From Deltaproteobacteria bacterium (GTDB taxonomy: Bacteria; Desulfobacterota; Desulfobulbia; Desulfobulbales; VMSU01), in contig JAJYJA010000040.1 of assembly GCA_021789795.1 (NCBI GenBank), positions 1 to 16,464 on the forward strand: a stretch of 16,464 nt of DNA, given 5' to 3'. This document shows, piece by piece, positions 7,360 through 13,780 of the stretch. Within the stretch, counting starts at the first letter, position 1; the number at the start of each line of letters is the position of its first letter. The position numbers were made by a program, and so were the translations under genes. A model generated the notes under the pieces. It had not been told where the DNA came from. It did no database searches and saw only the letters and a list, made by a program, of their open reading frames with translations.

Positions 7360-7635
7360 GGTCTCTTTCCCTTAGTCCCTAGTATTTTTTTAAGAGGCCC
7401 CGCCATCGGGACGCCAAGCCGCCGGGCCAAACGCCCACTCTTTTAACAACCTTTTCGGTAGAATTAAAGACCCAGGGCCGTTTTTTTTACCCGCCGCCAA
7501 GGGCGGGCGAACCAAAGCCGCCTCCCCGCACAACTCCTTGCATTTTGGCCGCTAACCGCTTATAACGCCAAAGTCGCTCCCGTCCCGCGGGCGCTCCGCC
7601 ACGCCTTAACAAGTCTCCAGCCAGACCGGCCGCCA
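7360..7635. other. Divergent intergenic region, molybdenum block / cytochrome operon
   Basis: This 276-bp gap separates divergent operons. It contains a plus-strand promoter candidate (7538-7566) and a GC-rich inverted repeat, CCCGCC (7490-7495) / GGGCGG (7501-7506) with a 5-nt loop, next to a run of eight T (7481-7488). The T run precedes the hairpin on the plus strand, so this is not a terminator for either flanking gene. No molybdenum-cofactor riboswitch or c-di-GMP riboswitch could be recognised by eye. Confidence 0.5.
7538..7566 (+). promoter_or_regulatory. Sigma70-like promoter for the cytochrome cluster
   Basis: TTGCAT (7538-7543) and TATAAC (7561-7566, five of six to consensus) are separated by exactly 17 nt. 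Transcription would start near 7573, about 60 nt before the ATG at 7636. The -35 matches only the TTG. Still, an extended AT-rich -10 in this GC-rich background, in the right place, makes it the best promoter candidate for the first cytochrome gene. Confidence 0.45.
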
Positions 7636-9363
7636 ATGGCTTATATCTATCGCCCGATATTCTTTCTGCTGCTCACCCTGAGCTATGCCCTCCTTCCCGG
7701 CCTTGGCCAGGCCCAAACCGACCAGGCCCCGCCTCCCGCCCCGGCGGACGCCGCTTCCCAGACCGTCGCCCCGCCCTCCGGCAAGCCTGGCGGGCTGGAA
7801 TCCCTTGACTCCACCGGCAAGGAAACCGCCAAAAGCTCCGCCCCCAAGGCCCACCTGCCCCCCGGCATGAAGGAGCCCCCCAAGGCCCTTGGCCCGCCCA
7901 AGATCATCACCCCGGTCAAGGTGCCCGATGCCACCATGCGCAAGCTGGTGCTGGAAAAATACGCCGCCACCCAGACGGCGGCTCACACCGATAAGGATAC
8001 GGTGATCAAGCAGGCCCAAACCTTTCCCGCGAACCCCTCCTGCGTCACCGCCCAGTGCCACGCCAAGCTCAAGGACAGCAAGGCCCCCCACTATCCGGCC
8101 CAGACCGGACGCTGCCTGGCCTGCCACCTGCAAACCTCCCAGAAGAATCATCCCAGCGGCGGCGGCGCGCCCGACTTCAAACTGGCGGCGGCGGGCGGCG
8201 ACCTCTGCTACCGTTGCCACTCAAAGTTTACCGGCAAAAAATTCAATCACGACCCGGCCCAAAAGGGTGACTGCCTCACCTGCCACGACCCGCACGGCAC
8301 GGACAACCCCTTTCTCCTAAACGTCGCCGCCGACACCCAGCAGGCCCTGTGCAAGAAGTGCCACGAGAAGGAGATGGCGACGGTTAAGTTTCCCCACGGC
8401 CCGGTGGGCCTGGGGGCCTGCACCTTCTGTCACGACCCCCACGCCTCGGACTACAAGGGCCTTTTGAAGAACAAGGTCCAGGACCTGTGCTTCGAGTGCC
8501 ACTCGGATATCGCCCAAGGGGTAAAGGACTCCCCCTCGGTGCACGAGGTGGTGAAGACCGCCGGCTGCACCGCCTGTCATCAGCCGCACGGCAGCGACTT
8601 CCCGCATCTGTTGAAACAGGAGAGCGAGGAGTTCTGCTTTACCTGCCACCAGGACATCGAGGAAAAGATGGAAAAGGGCCGGTCGCGCCACGCCGGGGTC
8701 TTTCTGAAACGTCAATGCGGCACCTGTCATCAGCCGCATTACTCGGCCTACGACAAGCTGCTGATTAGCAAAGAGGAAGACCTCTGCCTGAGTTGCCACG
8801 GCAAACAGAAGGAAACCACCAACACCACCTCCAAGTCGGCCAAGGACATCGCCGCCGAGCTGAAAAAGACCTTTGTCCACGCCCCGGTGGCCAAGGGTGA
8901 GTGCTCGGTCTGCCACGACCCGCACGGCTCCAAGTACCAGCAACTGCTGACCGGCCCCTATCCCGACACCTTCTACGCCCCTTACGACCCGGAGATCTAC
9001 GGGCTCTGCTTCAAGTGCCACGATCAGTCCCTGCTGACCGAAAAGACCACCGACAAGGCCACCAACTTCCGCAACGGCAACCAGAACCTACACTACCTGC
9101 ACGCCGCCATCTCCAGAAAGGGCCGCACCTGCGAGACCTGCCACCAACCGCACGCCAGCGACGGCCCCAAGCTCATCAGCCGCACCGGCACCCATTTCGG
9201 CGAGTGGCAGATGCCCATCTCCTTTGCGCTCACCACCAACGGCGGCACCTGCATGCCGGGTTGCCACCGCAAGATGGAGTACGACCGCAACCAGGCGATC
9301 AACAACGCCGGCAAGACAACGGGTTTCGGCACCTACCACGTTGAGTACAAGAGCGTGAAATGA
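7636..9363 (+). CDS. Large multihaem cytochrome c, 13 CXXCH plus two variant motifs
   Basis: This 575-residue exported cytochrome likely belongs to the doubled-CXXCH type, with covalent haems used for electron transfer in the periplasm or at the cell surface. A signal peptide (about 1-26, ending GLGQA) is followed by a Pro/Ala-rich, probably disordered linker to about 130. Then come CVTAQCH (136-142, CX4CH), thirteen CXXCH motifs starting at CLACH 160, and a final CMPGCH (539-544, CX3CH). Several motifs are followed by DPHG/QPHG-type residues, giving the pairs typical of the family. If both variants bind haem there are 15. The last about 140 residues are closely similar to the C-terminus of the cytochrome at 10163. 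There is no lipobox and no membrane helix after the signal. A weak ribosome binding site precedes the ATG. It is the first gene of the cluster, with its own promoter candidate. Its stop codon lies inside a palindromic repeat. The electron partner is not known. Confidence 0.92.
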   Translation: MAYIYRPIFFLLLTLSYALLPGLGQAQTDQAPPPAPADAASQTVAPPSGKPGGLESLDSTGKETAKSSAPKAHLPPGMKEPPKALGPPKIITPVKVPDATMRKLVLEKYAATQTAAHTDKDTVIKQAQTFPANPSCVTAQCHAKLKDSKAPHYPAQTGRCLACHLQTSQKNHPSGGGAPDFKLAAAGGDLCYRCHSKFTGKKFNHDPAQKGDCLTCHDPHGTDNPFLLNVAADTQQALCKKCHEKEMATVKFPHGPVGLGACTFCHDPHASDYKGLLKNKVQDLCFECHSDIAQGVKDSPSVHEVVKTAGCTACHQPHGSDFPHLLKQESEEFCFTCHQDIEEKMEKGRSRHAGVFLKRQCGTCHQPHYSAYDKLLISKEEDLCLSCHGKQKETTNTTSKSAKDIAAELKKTFVHAPVAKGECSVCHDPHGSKYQQLLTGPYPDTFYAPYDPEIYGLCFKCHDQSLLTEKTTDKATNFRNGNQNLHYLHAAISRKGRTCETCHQPHASDGPKLISRTGTHFGEWQMPISFALTTNGGTCMPGCHRKMEYDRNQAINNAGKTTGFGTYHVEYKSVK

Positions 9364-9516
9364 TGATGGCGTCGCAAAAAGACCGATCTACTGCGGCGCG
9401 TGGCGGTTTGGCTCGTTCGGCATACCATTTGTATGGCCTTACTCGCCAAACACACCCCGCGCCTTGTATATCGTCCCTTTTGCTTAGCCATCGGCTACCT
9501 TTTTGCGAGATCATCA
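9361..9516. repeat. Palindromic intergenic repeat, about 150 bp
   Basis: This is an imperfect large hairpin between two cytochrome genes. Nested inverted pairs are GATGGC (9365-9370)/GCCATC (9487-9492), GGCGCG (9395-9400)/CGCGCC (9458-9463), GTTTGGC (9406-9412)/GCCAAAC (9445-9451) and CATAC (9421-9425)/GTATG (9431-9435). A further outer pair links the extreme ends: TGATGAT (9361-9367)/ATCATCA (9510-9516) and CGCAAAAAG (9373-9381)/CTTTTTGCG (9499-9507). The left end includes the stop codon of the upstream gene, and the right end touches the ATG at 9518. The layout looks like a miniature inverted-repeat or REP-type element. It may also act as an RNA structure that tunes expression of the downstream genes. 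Confidence 0.75.
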
Positions 9517-9517
9517 A

Positions 9518-10156
9518 ATGATGACCGCCCCGCCCCCCCGGCCCCGACCAGCCGCATCACGACTGCCACGCCTGACGGCGGGCCTGTGTGTGCTCCTGCT
9601 GCTGCTCGGCGGCTGCTTCAAGATGGATCCCCTGAAGAAACAGAAGGTGCTCACCTCCTTCTTCGACGGGGTGCCAGACCTGCCACCCCTGGAACAACTG
9701 TGCAAGGACAACATCGAATCCCTCTTCAACACCTACTACGAGCAGCGGATCGCGGCGGCCCGGCATGGCGACAGCGAGGAGGACAAGGACAAAAAGCAAA
9801 CCGGCTCCAAGCACCGGCCCTGGGCGGAAAAGAACTGCCTGGCCTGCCATAACTTCCAGACCGCAAGCAAGCTCAAGCTCCCCAAGAACGAGCTGTGCGG
9901 CATGTGCCACAAGAACCTCATCCAGGGCCGCAACGTGCACGGCCCGGTGGCCGTCGGCGCCTGCCTGGCCTGCCATCTGCCGCACTCCTCCGAGAACCCA
10001 TACCTGCTGCGCCGGCCCTTGGCCACCCTATGTTTCAAGTGCCACAAGGAAAAACGCCTCGCCGCCTCGATGCACGAAAAGGTCATCGCTCACGGCATGT
10101 TCTGCGTGGACTGCCACAATCCCCACAGCGGCAACATGCACTATTTCCTGAAATAG
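9518..10156 (+). CDS. Pentahaem cytochrome c lipoprotein
   Basis: This is an exported, lipid-anchored cytochrome of 212 residues. After a positively charged, proline-rich N-region comes a hydrophobic stretch ending in the lipobox LGGC. Its cysteine 33 would be lipidated, so the protein is membrane-anchored (outer membrane likely, since +2 is Phe rather than Asp). A helical, charged region of about 70 residues without haems follows. Five CXXCH motifs are in the second half: CLACH, CGMCH, CLACH, CFKCH and CVDCH. The spacing VHGPVAVGACLACHLPHS resembles the doubled-CXXCH repeats of the upstream protein. Start choice: tandem ATGs at 9518 and 9521 lie directly after the palindromic repeat, with only a weak GAGA as ribosome binding site; an upstream TTG at 9503 lies inside the repeat and is unlikely. 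The next gene begins 6 nt after the stop, so they are co-transcribed. Confidence 0.88.
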   Translation: MMTAPPPRPRPAASRLPRLTAGLCVLLLLLGGCFKMDPLKKQKVLTSFFDGVPDLPPLEQLCKDNIESLFNTYYEQRIAAARHGDSEEDKDKKQTGSKHRPWAEKNCLACHNFQTASKLKLPKNELCGMCHKNLIQGRNVHGPVAVGACLACHLPHSSENPYLLRRPLATLCFKCHKEKRLAASMHEKVIAHGMFCVDCHNPHSGNMHYFLK

Positions 10157-10162
10157 CCCGCC

Positions 10163-11131
10163 ATGAAACGCGCCATCACCTGGGTGATCTGCCTGTTCGC
10201 CTGGCTGGCCTGGCCGTCGGCGACCAGGGCCGAGGGGCCGCCTTCGCCCCCGCCAACCCCCTCGCCCAACGCCGGCTGCGTCAGCGATCAGTGCCACCCC
10301 AACCTCAAGCCCAGGCCCGATCATCCCCCGCCCAAGGGCCATGATGACTGCCTCCACTGCCACCAGCAGGGCGGCCAGCAGACGGCAACCCATCCCCAGG
10401 CCGGGGCCGCGCCCTTTATCCTGGACAAGAACGCCTGCCTCTCCTGCCATCAGGGGGTGATCGATTACGACTACCTGCATCCGCCGGTGGCCGCCGGAGA
10501 TTGCCTGGCCTGCCATCAATTCCACGGCCCAAACCCGGCCCTGCTGCCCGACACCAAGGGCCAACCCATCTGCTACAAGTGCCACCAGCCGGTAGCCGGG
10601 CCCCAGGACACCCACCTGCACGGCGAGGTGGCCAAGCAGAAATGCACCTCCTGCCACACCGTGCACGGCTCGTTCTTCAAACACCTGCTCACCGGCCCTT
10701 ACTCCACCGAGTTCTTCAACGACTTCAACGAAAAGCAGTACGCCCTCTGTTTCCAATGCCATAAAATTGACTTGCTTCTCTATCCCACAACTTCCTATAA
10801 TACCAAATTTAGAGACGGAGAGAAAAACCTCCACTATGTCCACGTCAACCGGGTCACCAGGGGGAGGGCCTGCAAGTTTTGCCACAAAACCCACGCCAGC
10901 CGAGAACCCAAACTGATGCGGGAGACTGTCTCCTTCGGGGACTGGAAGATGCCGCTGAACTTCCGCCTCACCCCCAACGGCGGACAATGCACCCCCGGTT
11001 GTCACGCCCAGCGGTCGTACAACCGCGACCGCCAGTCCGACACCAGCGAGGCCCCGCCGCCGCCCAAGCCCCAACCGCCACCAGAGGCCCAAAGCCACCA
11101 AGAGACCTCCCCCCAGCCACCCTCACCATGA
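10163..11131 (+). CDS. Multihaem cytochrome c, 7 CXXCH plus CX4CH and CX3CH
   Basis: This 322-residue exported cytochrome has a signal peptide of about 23 residues ending TRA. The haem motifs in order are CVSDQCH (CX4CH, near residue 39), CLHCH, CLSCH, CLACH, CYKCH, CTSCH, CFQCH, CKFCH and CTPGCH (CX3CH). It is a shorter relative of the protein at 7636, with the same CX4CH opening and CX3CH close. In the last 140 residues the two share LLTGPY, NLHY, HAS.EPKL-type blocks and W.MP...LT.NGG. After the final motif it carries a tail of about 35 residues dominated by Pro, Gln and Ser, probably disordered, which could reach through the cell wall or dock on a partner. The region coding residues about 200-225 is strikingly AT-rich compared with the rest. 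It sits 6 nt behind the lipoprotein gene and 10 nt before the first PilZ gene. Confidence 0.9.
   Translation: MKRAITWVICLFAWLAWPSATRAEGPPSPPPTPSPNAGCVSDQCHPNLKPRPDHPPPKGHDDCLHCHQQGGQQTATHPQAGAAPFILDKNACLSCHQGVIDYDYLHPPVAAGDCLACHQFHGPNPALLPDTKGQPICYKCHQPVAGPQDTHLHGEVAKQKCTSCHTVHGSFFKHLLTGPYSTEFFNDFNEKQYALCFQCHKIDLLLYPTTSYNTKFRDGEKNLHYVHVNRVTRGRACKFCHKTHASREPKLMRETVSFGDWKMPLNFRLTPNGGQCTPGCHAQRSYNRDRQSDTSEAPPPPKPQPPPEAQSHQETSPQPPSP
10767..10801 (+). promoter_or_regulatory. Possible internal promoter inside the 7-CXXCH cytochrome gene
   Basis: An AT-rich patch within the coding region holds a perfect TATAAT (10796-10801). TTGACT (10767-10772) lies 23 nt before it, too far, and TTGCTT (10772-10777) lies 18 nt before it, the right distance but a poor match. 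If active it would start transcription near 10808 and supply extra mRNA for the PilZ, HAMP and later cytochrome genes. This is a candidate only, since the match may be chance in the AT-rich patch. Confidence 0.25.
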
Positions 11132-11141
11132 CGAGTATCCC

Positions 11142-11435
11142 ATGAACGCCGCCAAAGAAAACCGAGTAAGCCAACGGATCCCGCAAAACATCCCCATCCG
11201 TTTCAGCCTGGCCGCCGCCAACGGCATGACCCCGGCCCCGGACCGCCACGACGCCACGGTAATCGACATCAGCGCCACCGGCATGGGCATCTCCAGCCCC
11301 ACCCCGCTGCGCACCGGGCAGGTAGTCCTCTTCGACCAGGAGCAGCCCAACTGGCAGCTTCCGCCTCGGGGCCTGGTCATCTGGTGCCTTAAGGATCAAG
11401 ACCGCTTCCGGGCGGGGATAGAGTTTTCCATGTAA
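11142..11435 (+). CDS. PilZ-domain protein (c-di-GMP receptor type)
   Basis: This is a 97-residue cytoplasmic protein made of one PilZ domain, the common receptor for the second messenger c-di-GMP. Both binding motifs are present: RVSQR (8-12, RxxxR) and DISATGMGI (42-50, D/NxSxxG). They are about 30 residues apart, as expected. The beta-barrel core ends with VIWCLKDQDRFRAGIEF, a typical PilZ finish. There is no extra output domain, so it probably acts by binding a protein partner. It follows the cytochrome at 10163 by 10 nt and precedes a second, degenerate copy by 32 nt. The ribosome binding site is weak, so translation may depend on the upstream gene. The domain call is firm; its target is unknown. 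Confidence 0.88.
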   Translation: MNAAKENRVSQRIPQNIPIRFSLAAANGMTPAPDRHDATVIDISATGMGISSPTPLRTGQVVLFDQEQPNWQLPPRGLVIWCLKDQDRFRAGIEFSM

Positions 11436-11467
11436 CCTCCGCCAACATCCACCCGTCGAGGCCGCGC

Positions 11468-11767
11468 ATGTTCCCGAGAAAAAACCGAAAACCCTTAGGA
11501 CAGCCGCAACCGGAAAGCGAATCCGAACAGTACCCCGTAATCCGGGTCTCCCTGGGCGGACATCCCTCCGCCGACAACACCCACGAGATCTCGGTACTGG
11601 ACATCAATACCGCCGGCATGGGCATTGCCTGTTCCGTCGCCTTAAGCGTGGGCCAAATGGTCTTCTTCACCAACGACCAGCCGGAGTGGAACCTGCCCAA
11701 ACTCGGGATCGTGATGTGGACCTTTCAAAACAACGACGGCTTCCGGGCCGGCATTAAGTTTGCTTAA
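11468..11767 (+). CDS. Degenerate PilZ-domain protein, tandem copy
   Basis: This 99-residue paralogue of the preceding gene aligns over almost the whole barrel: DINTAGMGI against DISATGMGI, and a shared W(N/Q)LP...(G)(I/L)V(M/I)W...FRAGI(K/E)F ending. The second motif is nearly kept (D45, N47, G50), but the N-terminal RxxxR arginines, which clamp c-di-GMP, are absent at the aligned position. That region is instead acidic (QPESESEQ). A stretch RKNRK lies further upstream at residues 4-8 but is not in register. It may therefore not bind c-di-GMP and could be a partner or antagonist of the first copy. The ATG at 11468 has GAGG 6 nt upstream. It lies in the middle of the cytochrome operon, with the HAMP gene following after about 50 nt. 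Confidence 0.8.
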   Translation: MFPRKNRKPLGQPQPESESEQYPVIRVSLGGHPSADNTHEISVLDINTAGMGIACSVALSVGQMVFFTNDQPEWNLPKLGIVMWTFQNNDGFRAGIKFA

Positions 11768-11817
11768 CAGGCCAGAGTCCTCATCCCTATCGAAGCCAAT
11801 ACCGCAAGGTGAACAAG

Positions 11818-12375
11818 GTGAAACAGACAGCCAGCCAGGAAGTGATTTCACAATCGTACTTACGCGGCCTGATCCTGAAATGCGGCCTCCTCTTCGCCGT
11901 CGGCCTGCTGCTGACCGGCGGCATCCTCTACCTCTCGGCCCCCAAGCCCCTGGGCCCCTCCTACCAGGAAACCTTCGCCCGCTTAGCCCAGCTAAAAGAC
12001 GAGATGCTGGTCAAATCGGCCCTCACCTACCTGCTGCTGACCGGTCTGATCCTGGCCGGGGTGATTTTGATCACCGTGCTCTACTCACATCGGGTGGTGG
12101 GGCCGCTGGTCAACATCAAACGGGTAGTCAAGGCGGTGACCGGCGGTGACCTCACGGCCGCCGCCCGGCTGCGGCGGCATGATGCCATCAAGCCGATGGC
12201 CGACTCACTAAACGCCTTAATCGAAACCTACCATAAACGGGTGCAGACCGCGATCAGGCACGCCAACGCCTTAAACGACCTGACCAACCGTCCCGGAGAC
12301 CCGCCCGCCGCCCCCGAGATCATCGCCCAGGCCAAGGCCGTCAAGGATTCGCTCGCCACCCTACGCCTGCAATGA
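11818..12375 (+). CDS. Small membrane HAMP protein without output domain (copy 1)
   Basis: This 185-residue inner-membrane protein has a first transmembrane helix at about 19-40, a short periplasmic loop of some 26 residues, and a second helix at about 67-89. A HAMP domain follows (about 90-138, with the conserved VVGPLVNI proline and GGDL at 109-112), then about 45 helical residues and a stop. HAMP domains relay signals from outer sensors to kinases, cyclases or chemoreceptor tails, but none is attached here. The start is a GTG. The one at 11818 is preferred because AAGGTGA lies 5 nt upstream; 11809 is the alternative. With this start it has the same length as the second HAMP protein at 13223, which it resembles. 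Its stop codon overlaps the ATG of the next cytochrome (ATGA at 12372), so the two are translationally coupled and may form a complex. Confidence 0.82.
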   Translation: MKQTASQEVISQSYLRGLILKCGLLFAVGLLLTGGILYLSAPKPLGPSYQETFARLAQLKDEMLVKSALTYLLLTGLILAGVILITVLYSHRVVGPLVNIKRVVKAVTGGDLTAAARLRRHDAIKPMADSLNALIETYHKRVQTAIRHANALNDLTNRPGDPPAAPEIIAQAKAVKDSLATLRLQ

Positions 12376-13217
12376 GCACCAGGGCCGCGGTCATCGCCGC
12401 CCTCCTCCTGCTGGCCGCCGCCGCGGTTTACAGCCTGGAGAGGCGGCCGCACGATTTCAACCGCGAGGAGTGCGTCCTCTGCCACACCGACGGCAGCAAC
12501 CGCGTCTCCAGCGAAGCCTACGAGTCGCTTACCGCAAAATGCATGACCTGCCACAAAAAATTGTACGATAACGGCTACATGCATCCAGTAGATGTGCGGC
12601 CCAAAAACGTCCAGGTGCCGTTCGATTTTCCCCTCTCCCCCTCCGGCACCATCACCTGCGCCACCTGCCACGACATCCACGGCTCGCCGACCACCCCCTC
12701 GGGGCAGGACTCCGCCTTCCTCCGGCGCCAAGAAAAGGGCAAGCGCTTCTGCGACATCTGCCATCAGGCCACCGACAAGCTGGCCAACGGCCATGAGGCG
12801 GTCTTCCGCGAGGCCCACTTCGACTCCAAGTATATCGCCGCCAGCGACGCCCGCGACACCATCGACAGCATGTCGCTGAACTGCCTAACCTGCCACGACG
12901 GCTCCATGGGCAAGGCGGTGACCGCCAACGCCGGGGCCTGGCGCCATCAGGAAGACTTTATCAATCACGACAACGGCGGGATGCACCCCATCGGCATGCG
13001 TTACAGCGACGCCGTCATGAACGACAAAAAAGCCGCCCTCCGGCCCCTGGAACAGGTGGACAAACGGATACGCTTCTTCGACGGCGGCAAGGTGGGCTGC
13101 GGATCGTGCCACGATCCCTACTCGACCATCCCCAACCAACTAGTCATCGAAGATCGCGAAAGCAAACTCTGCTTCGCCTGCCACCAAATGGACGGCAACT
13201 ATCACGGGAGACTATAA
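12372..13217 (+). CDS. Heptahaem cytochrome c, HAMP-coupled
   Basis: This 281-residue cytochrome has one N-terminal hydrophobic helix (about 5-21), which is either an uncleaved anchor or a signal peptide ending near VYS. There are seven CXXCH motifs: CVLCH (34-38), CMTCH, CATCH, CDICH, CLTCH, CGSCH and CFACH. The first four are arranged as HP(V)DV...P.DFPLSPSGTITC.TCH...H, then FLRR...FC.ICH. The tetrahaem protein at 13777 has the same layout, so this one looks like that module plus a three-haem extension containing SLNCLTCHDGS. The start overlaps the stop of the HAMP gene upstream by ATGA. The next HAMP gene begins 5 nt after its stop. An electron-transfer or redox-sensing partner for the HAMP protein is a reasonable inference from this coupling. 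Class and haem count are certain; the partner is not. Confidence 0.88.
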   Translation: MSTRAAVIAALLLLAAAAVYSLERRPHDFNREECVLCHTDGSNRVSSEAYESLTAKCMTCHKKLYDNGYMHPVDVRPKNVQVPFDFPLSPSGTITCATCHDIHGSPTTPSGQDSAFLRRQEKGKRFCDICHQATDKLANGHEAVFREAHFDSKYIAASDARDTIDSMSLNCLTCHDGSMGKAVTANAGAWRHQEDFINHDNGGMHPIGMRYSDAVMNDKKAALRPLEQVDKRIRFFDGGKVGCGSCHDPYSTIPNQLVIEDRESKLCFACHQMDGNYHGRL

Positions 13218-13222
13218 AAGGC

Positions 13223-13780
13223 ATGGAAACGCACCAGCATAAACGCCGCACTTACTACATCAAAAACAGTATCCAAGGGAAATTCATCCTGCAATTCGTG
13301 ACGCTTTCCCTTTTCGGCGGGATCGCGGCCCTGGCGGCCTTCAATTTCCTGGCCTACAAGAAGATCGACGCCGTCCTCTACTCCATGCGGCTGCCCAACG
13401 TCTCCGCCGGCGGGCTCCTGTGGCGGGAGATGCTCTACACCAACATCTTCGTGGCCGTCTTCATCCTCCTGGCCTTCATCTTCACCGCCAAGCGGCTTTT
13501 CATCAGGATCCACGGCCCGCTCAAGAAGATGACCAACGACCTGGGCCGGATCGCCAACGGCGATCTCAACCTGGCCATCTCACTGCGCAACAACGACGAG
13601 TTCCGGGACGTGGCGGAAAACATCAACGACATGACCCAGGAACTGAACCGCCGCCTCTCCCGCATCCGACAGCTGGCCGACGAGGTCATCGCCGCCGCCG
13701 AAAACGCCCAGACCTCGCCGGCCAAGCTCAGGGAATCAATCGCTGCCCTCAAGGCCGCCACCGGATCATTCGTCCTATGA
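13223..13780 (+). CDS. Small membrane HAMP protein without output domain (copy 2)
   Basis: This 185-residue inner-membrane protein has a basic N-terminus (HKRRTYYIKN), transmembrane helix 1 at about 22-45, a loop of about 25 residues, transmembrane helix 2 at about 71-92, and a HAMP domain at about 93-143 (IHGPLKKM, NGDLNLAISLRNNDEF). It ends in a helical tail of about 40 residues. It is related to copy 1 by architecture, equal length and shared HAMP positions, such as GPL, GDL and an LR-then-D pattern. No kinase, GGDEF, EAL or MCP domain follows. The ATG at 13223 is preceded by AAAAGG and, 12 nt upstream, GGGAG; an upstream in-frame extension overlaps the cytochrome in another frame and is rejected. 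Its stop overlaps the start of the tetrahaem cytochrome gene as ATGA (13777), repeating the coupling seen for copy 1. Confidence 0.84.
   Translation: METHQHKRRTYYIKNSIQGKFILQFVTLSLFGGIAALAAFNFLAYKKIDAVLYSMRLPNVSAGGLLWREMLYTNIFVAVFILLAFIFTAKRLFIRIHGPLKKMTNDLGRIANGDLNLAISLRNNDEFRDVAENINDMTQELNRRLSRIRQLADEVIAAAENAQTSPAKLRESIAALKAATGSFVL

Noticed and set aside
7481..7507. Hairpin beside a T run as a terminator
   Set aside because: The T run precedes the hairpin on the plus strand and becomes an A run after it on the minus strand. Neither orientation gives a stem followed by T.
7360..7635. Molybdenum-cofactor or c-di-GMP riboswitch upstream of the divergent operons
   Set aside because: Both would fit the neighbouring genes, but I could not find the conserved core or stems of either class by eye.
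9400..9510. Small protein encoded in the gap between the first two cytochromes
   Set aside because: The open frame runs through the palindromic repeat with no ribosome binding site and continues out of frame into the lipoprotein gene.
10028..11101. Long open frame (357 codons) on the minus strand
   Set aside because: It lies opposite two verified cytochrome genes, has low-complexity Gly/Val/Ala-rich sequence and no family resemblance. It is the usual antisense shadow of GC-rich coding DNA.
11477..11491. RKNRK as the RxxxR motif of the second PilZ protein
   Set aside because: It lies about 10 residues too far from the DxSxxG motif when the two PilZ copies are aligned, and its fifth residue is Lys, not Arg.
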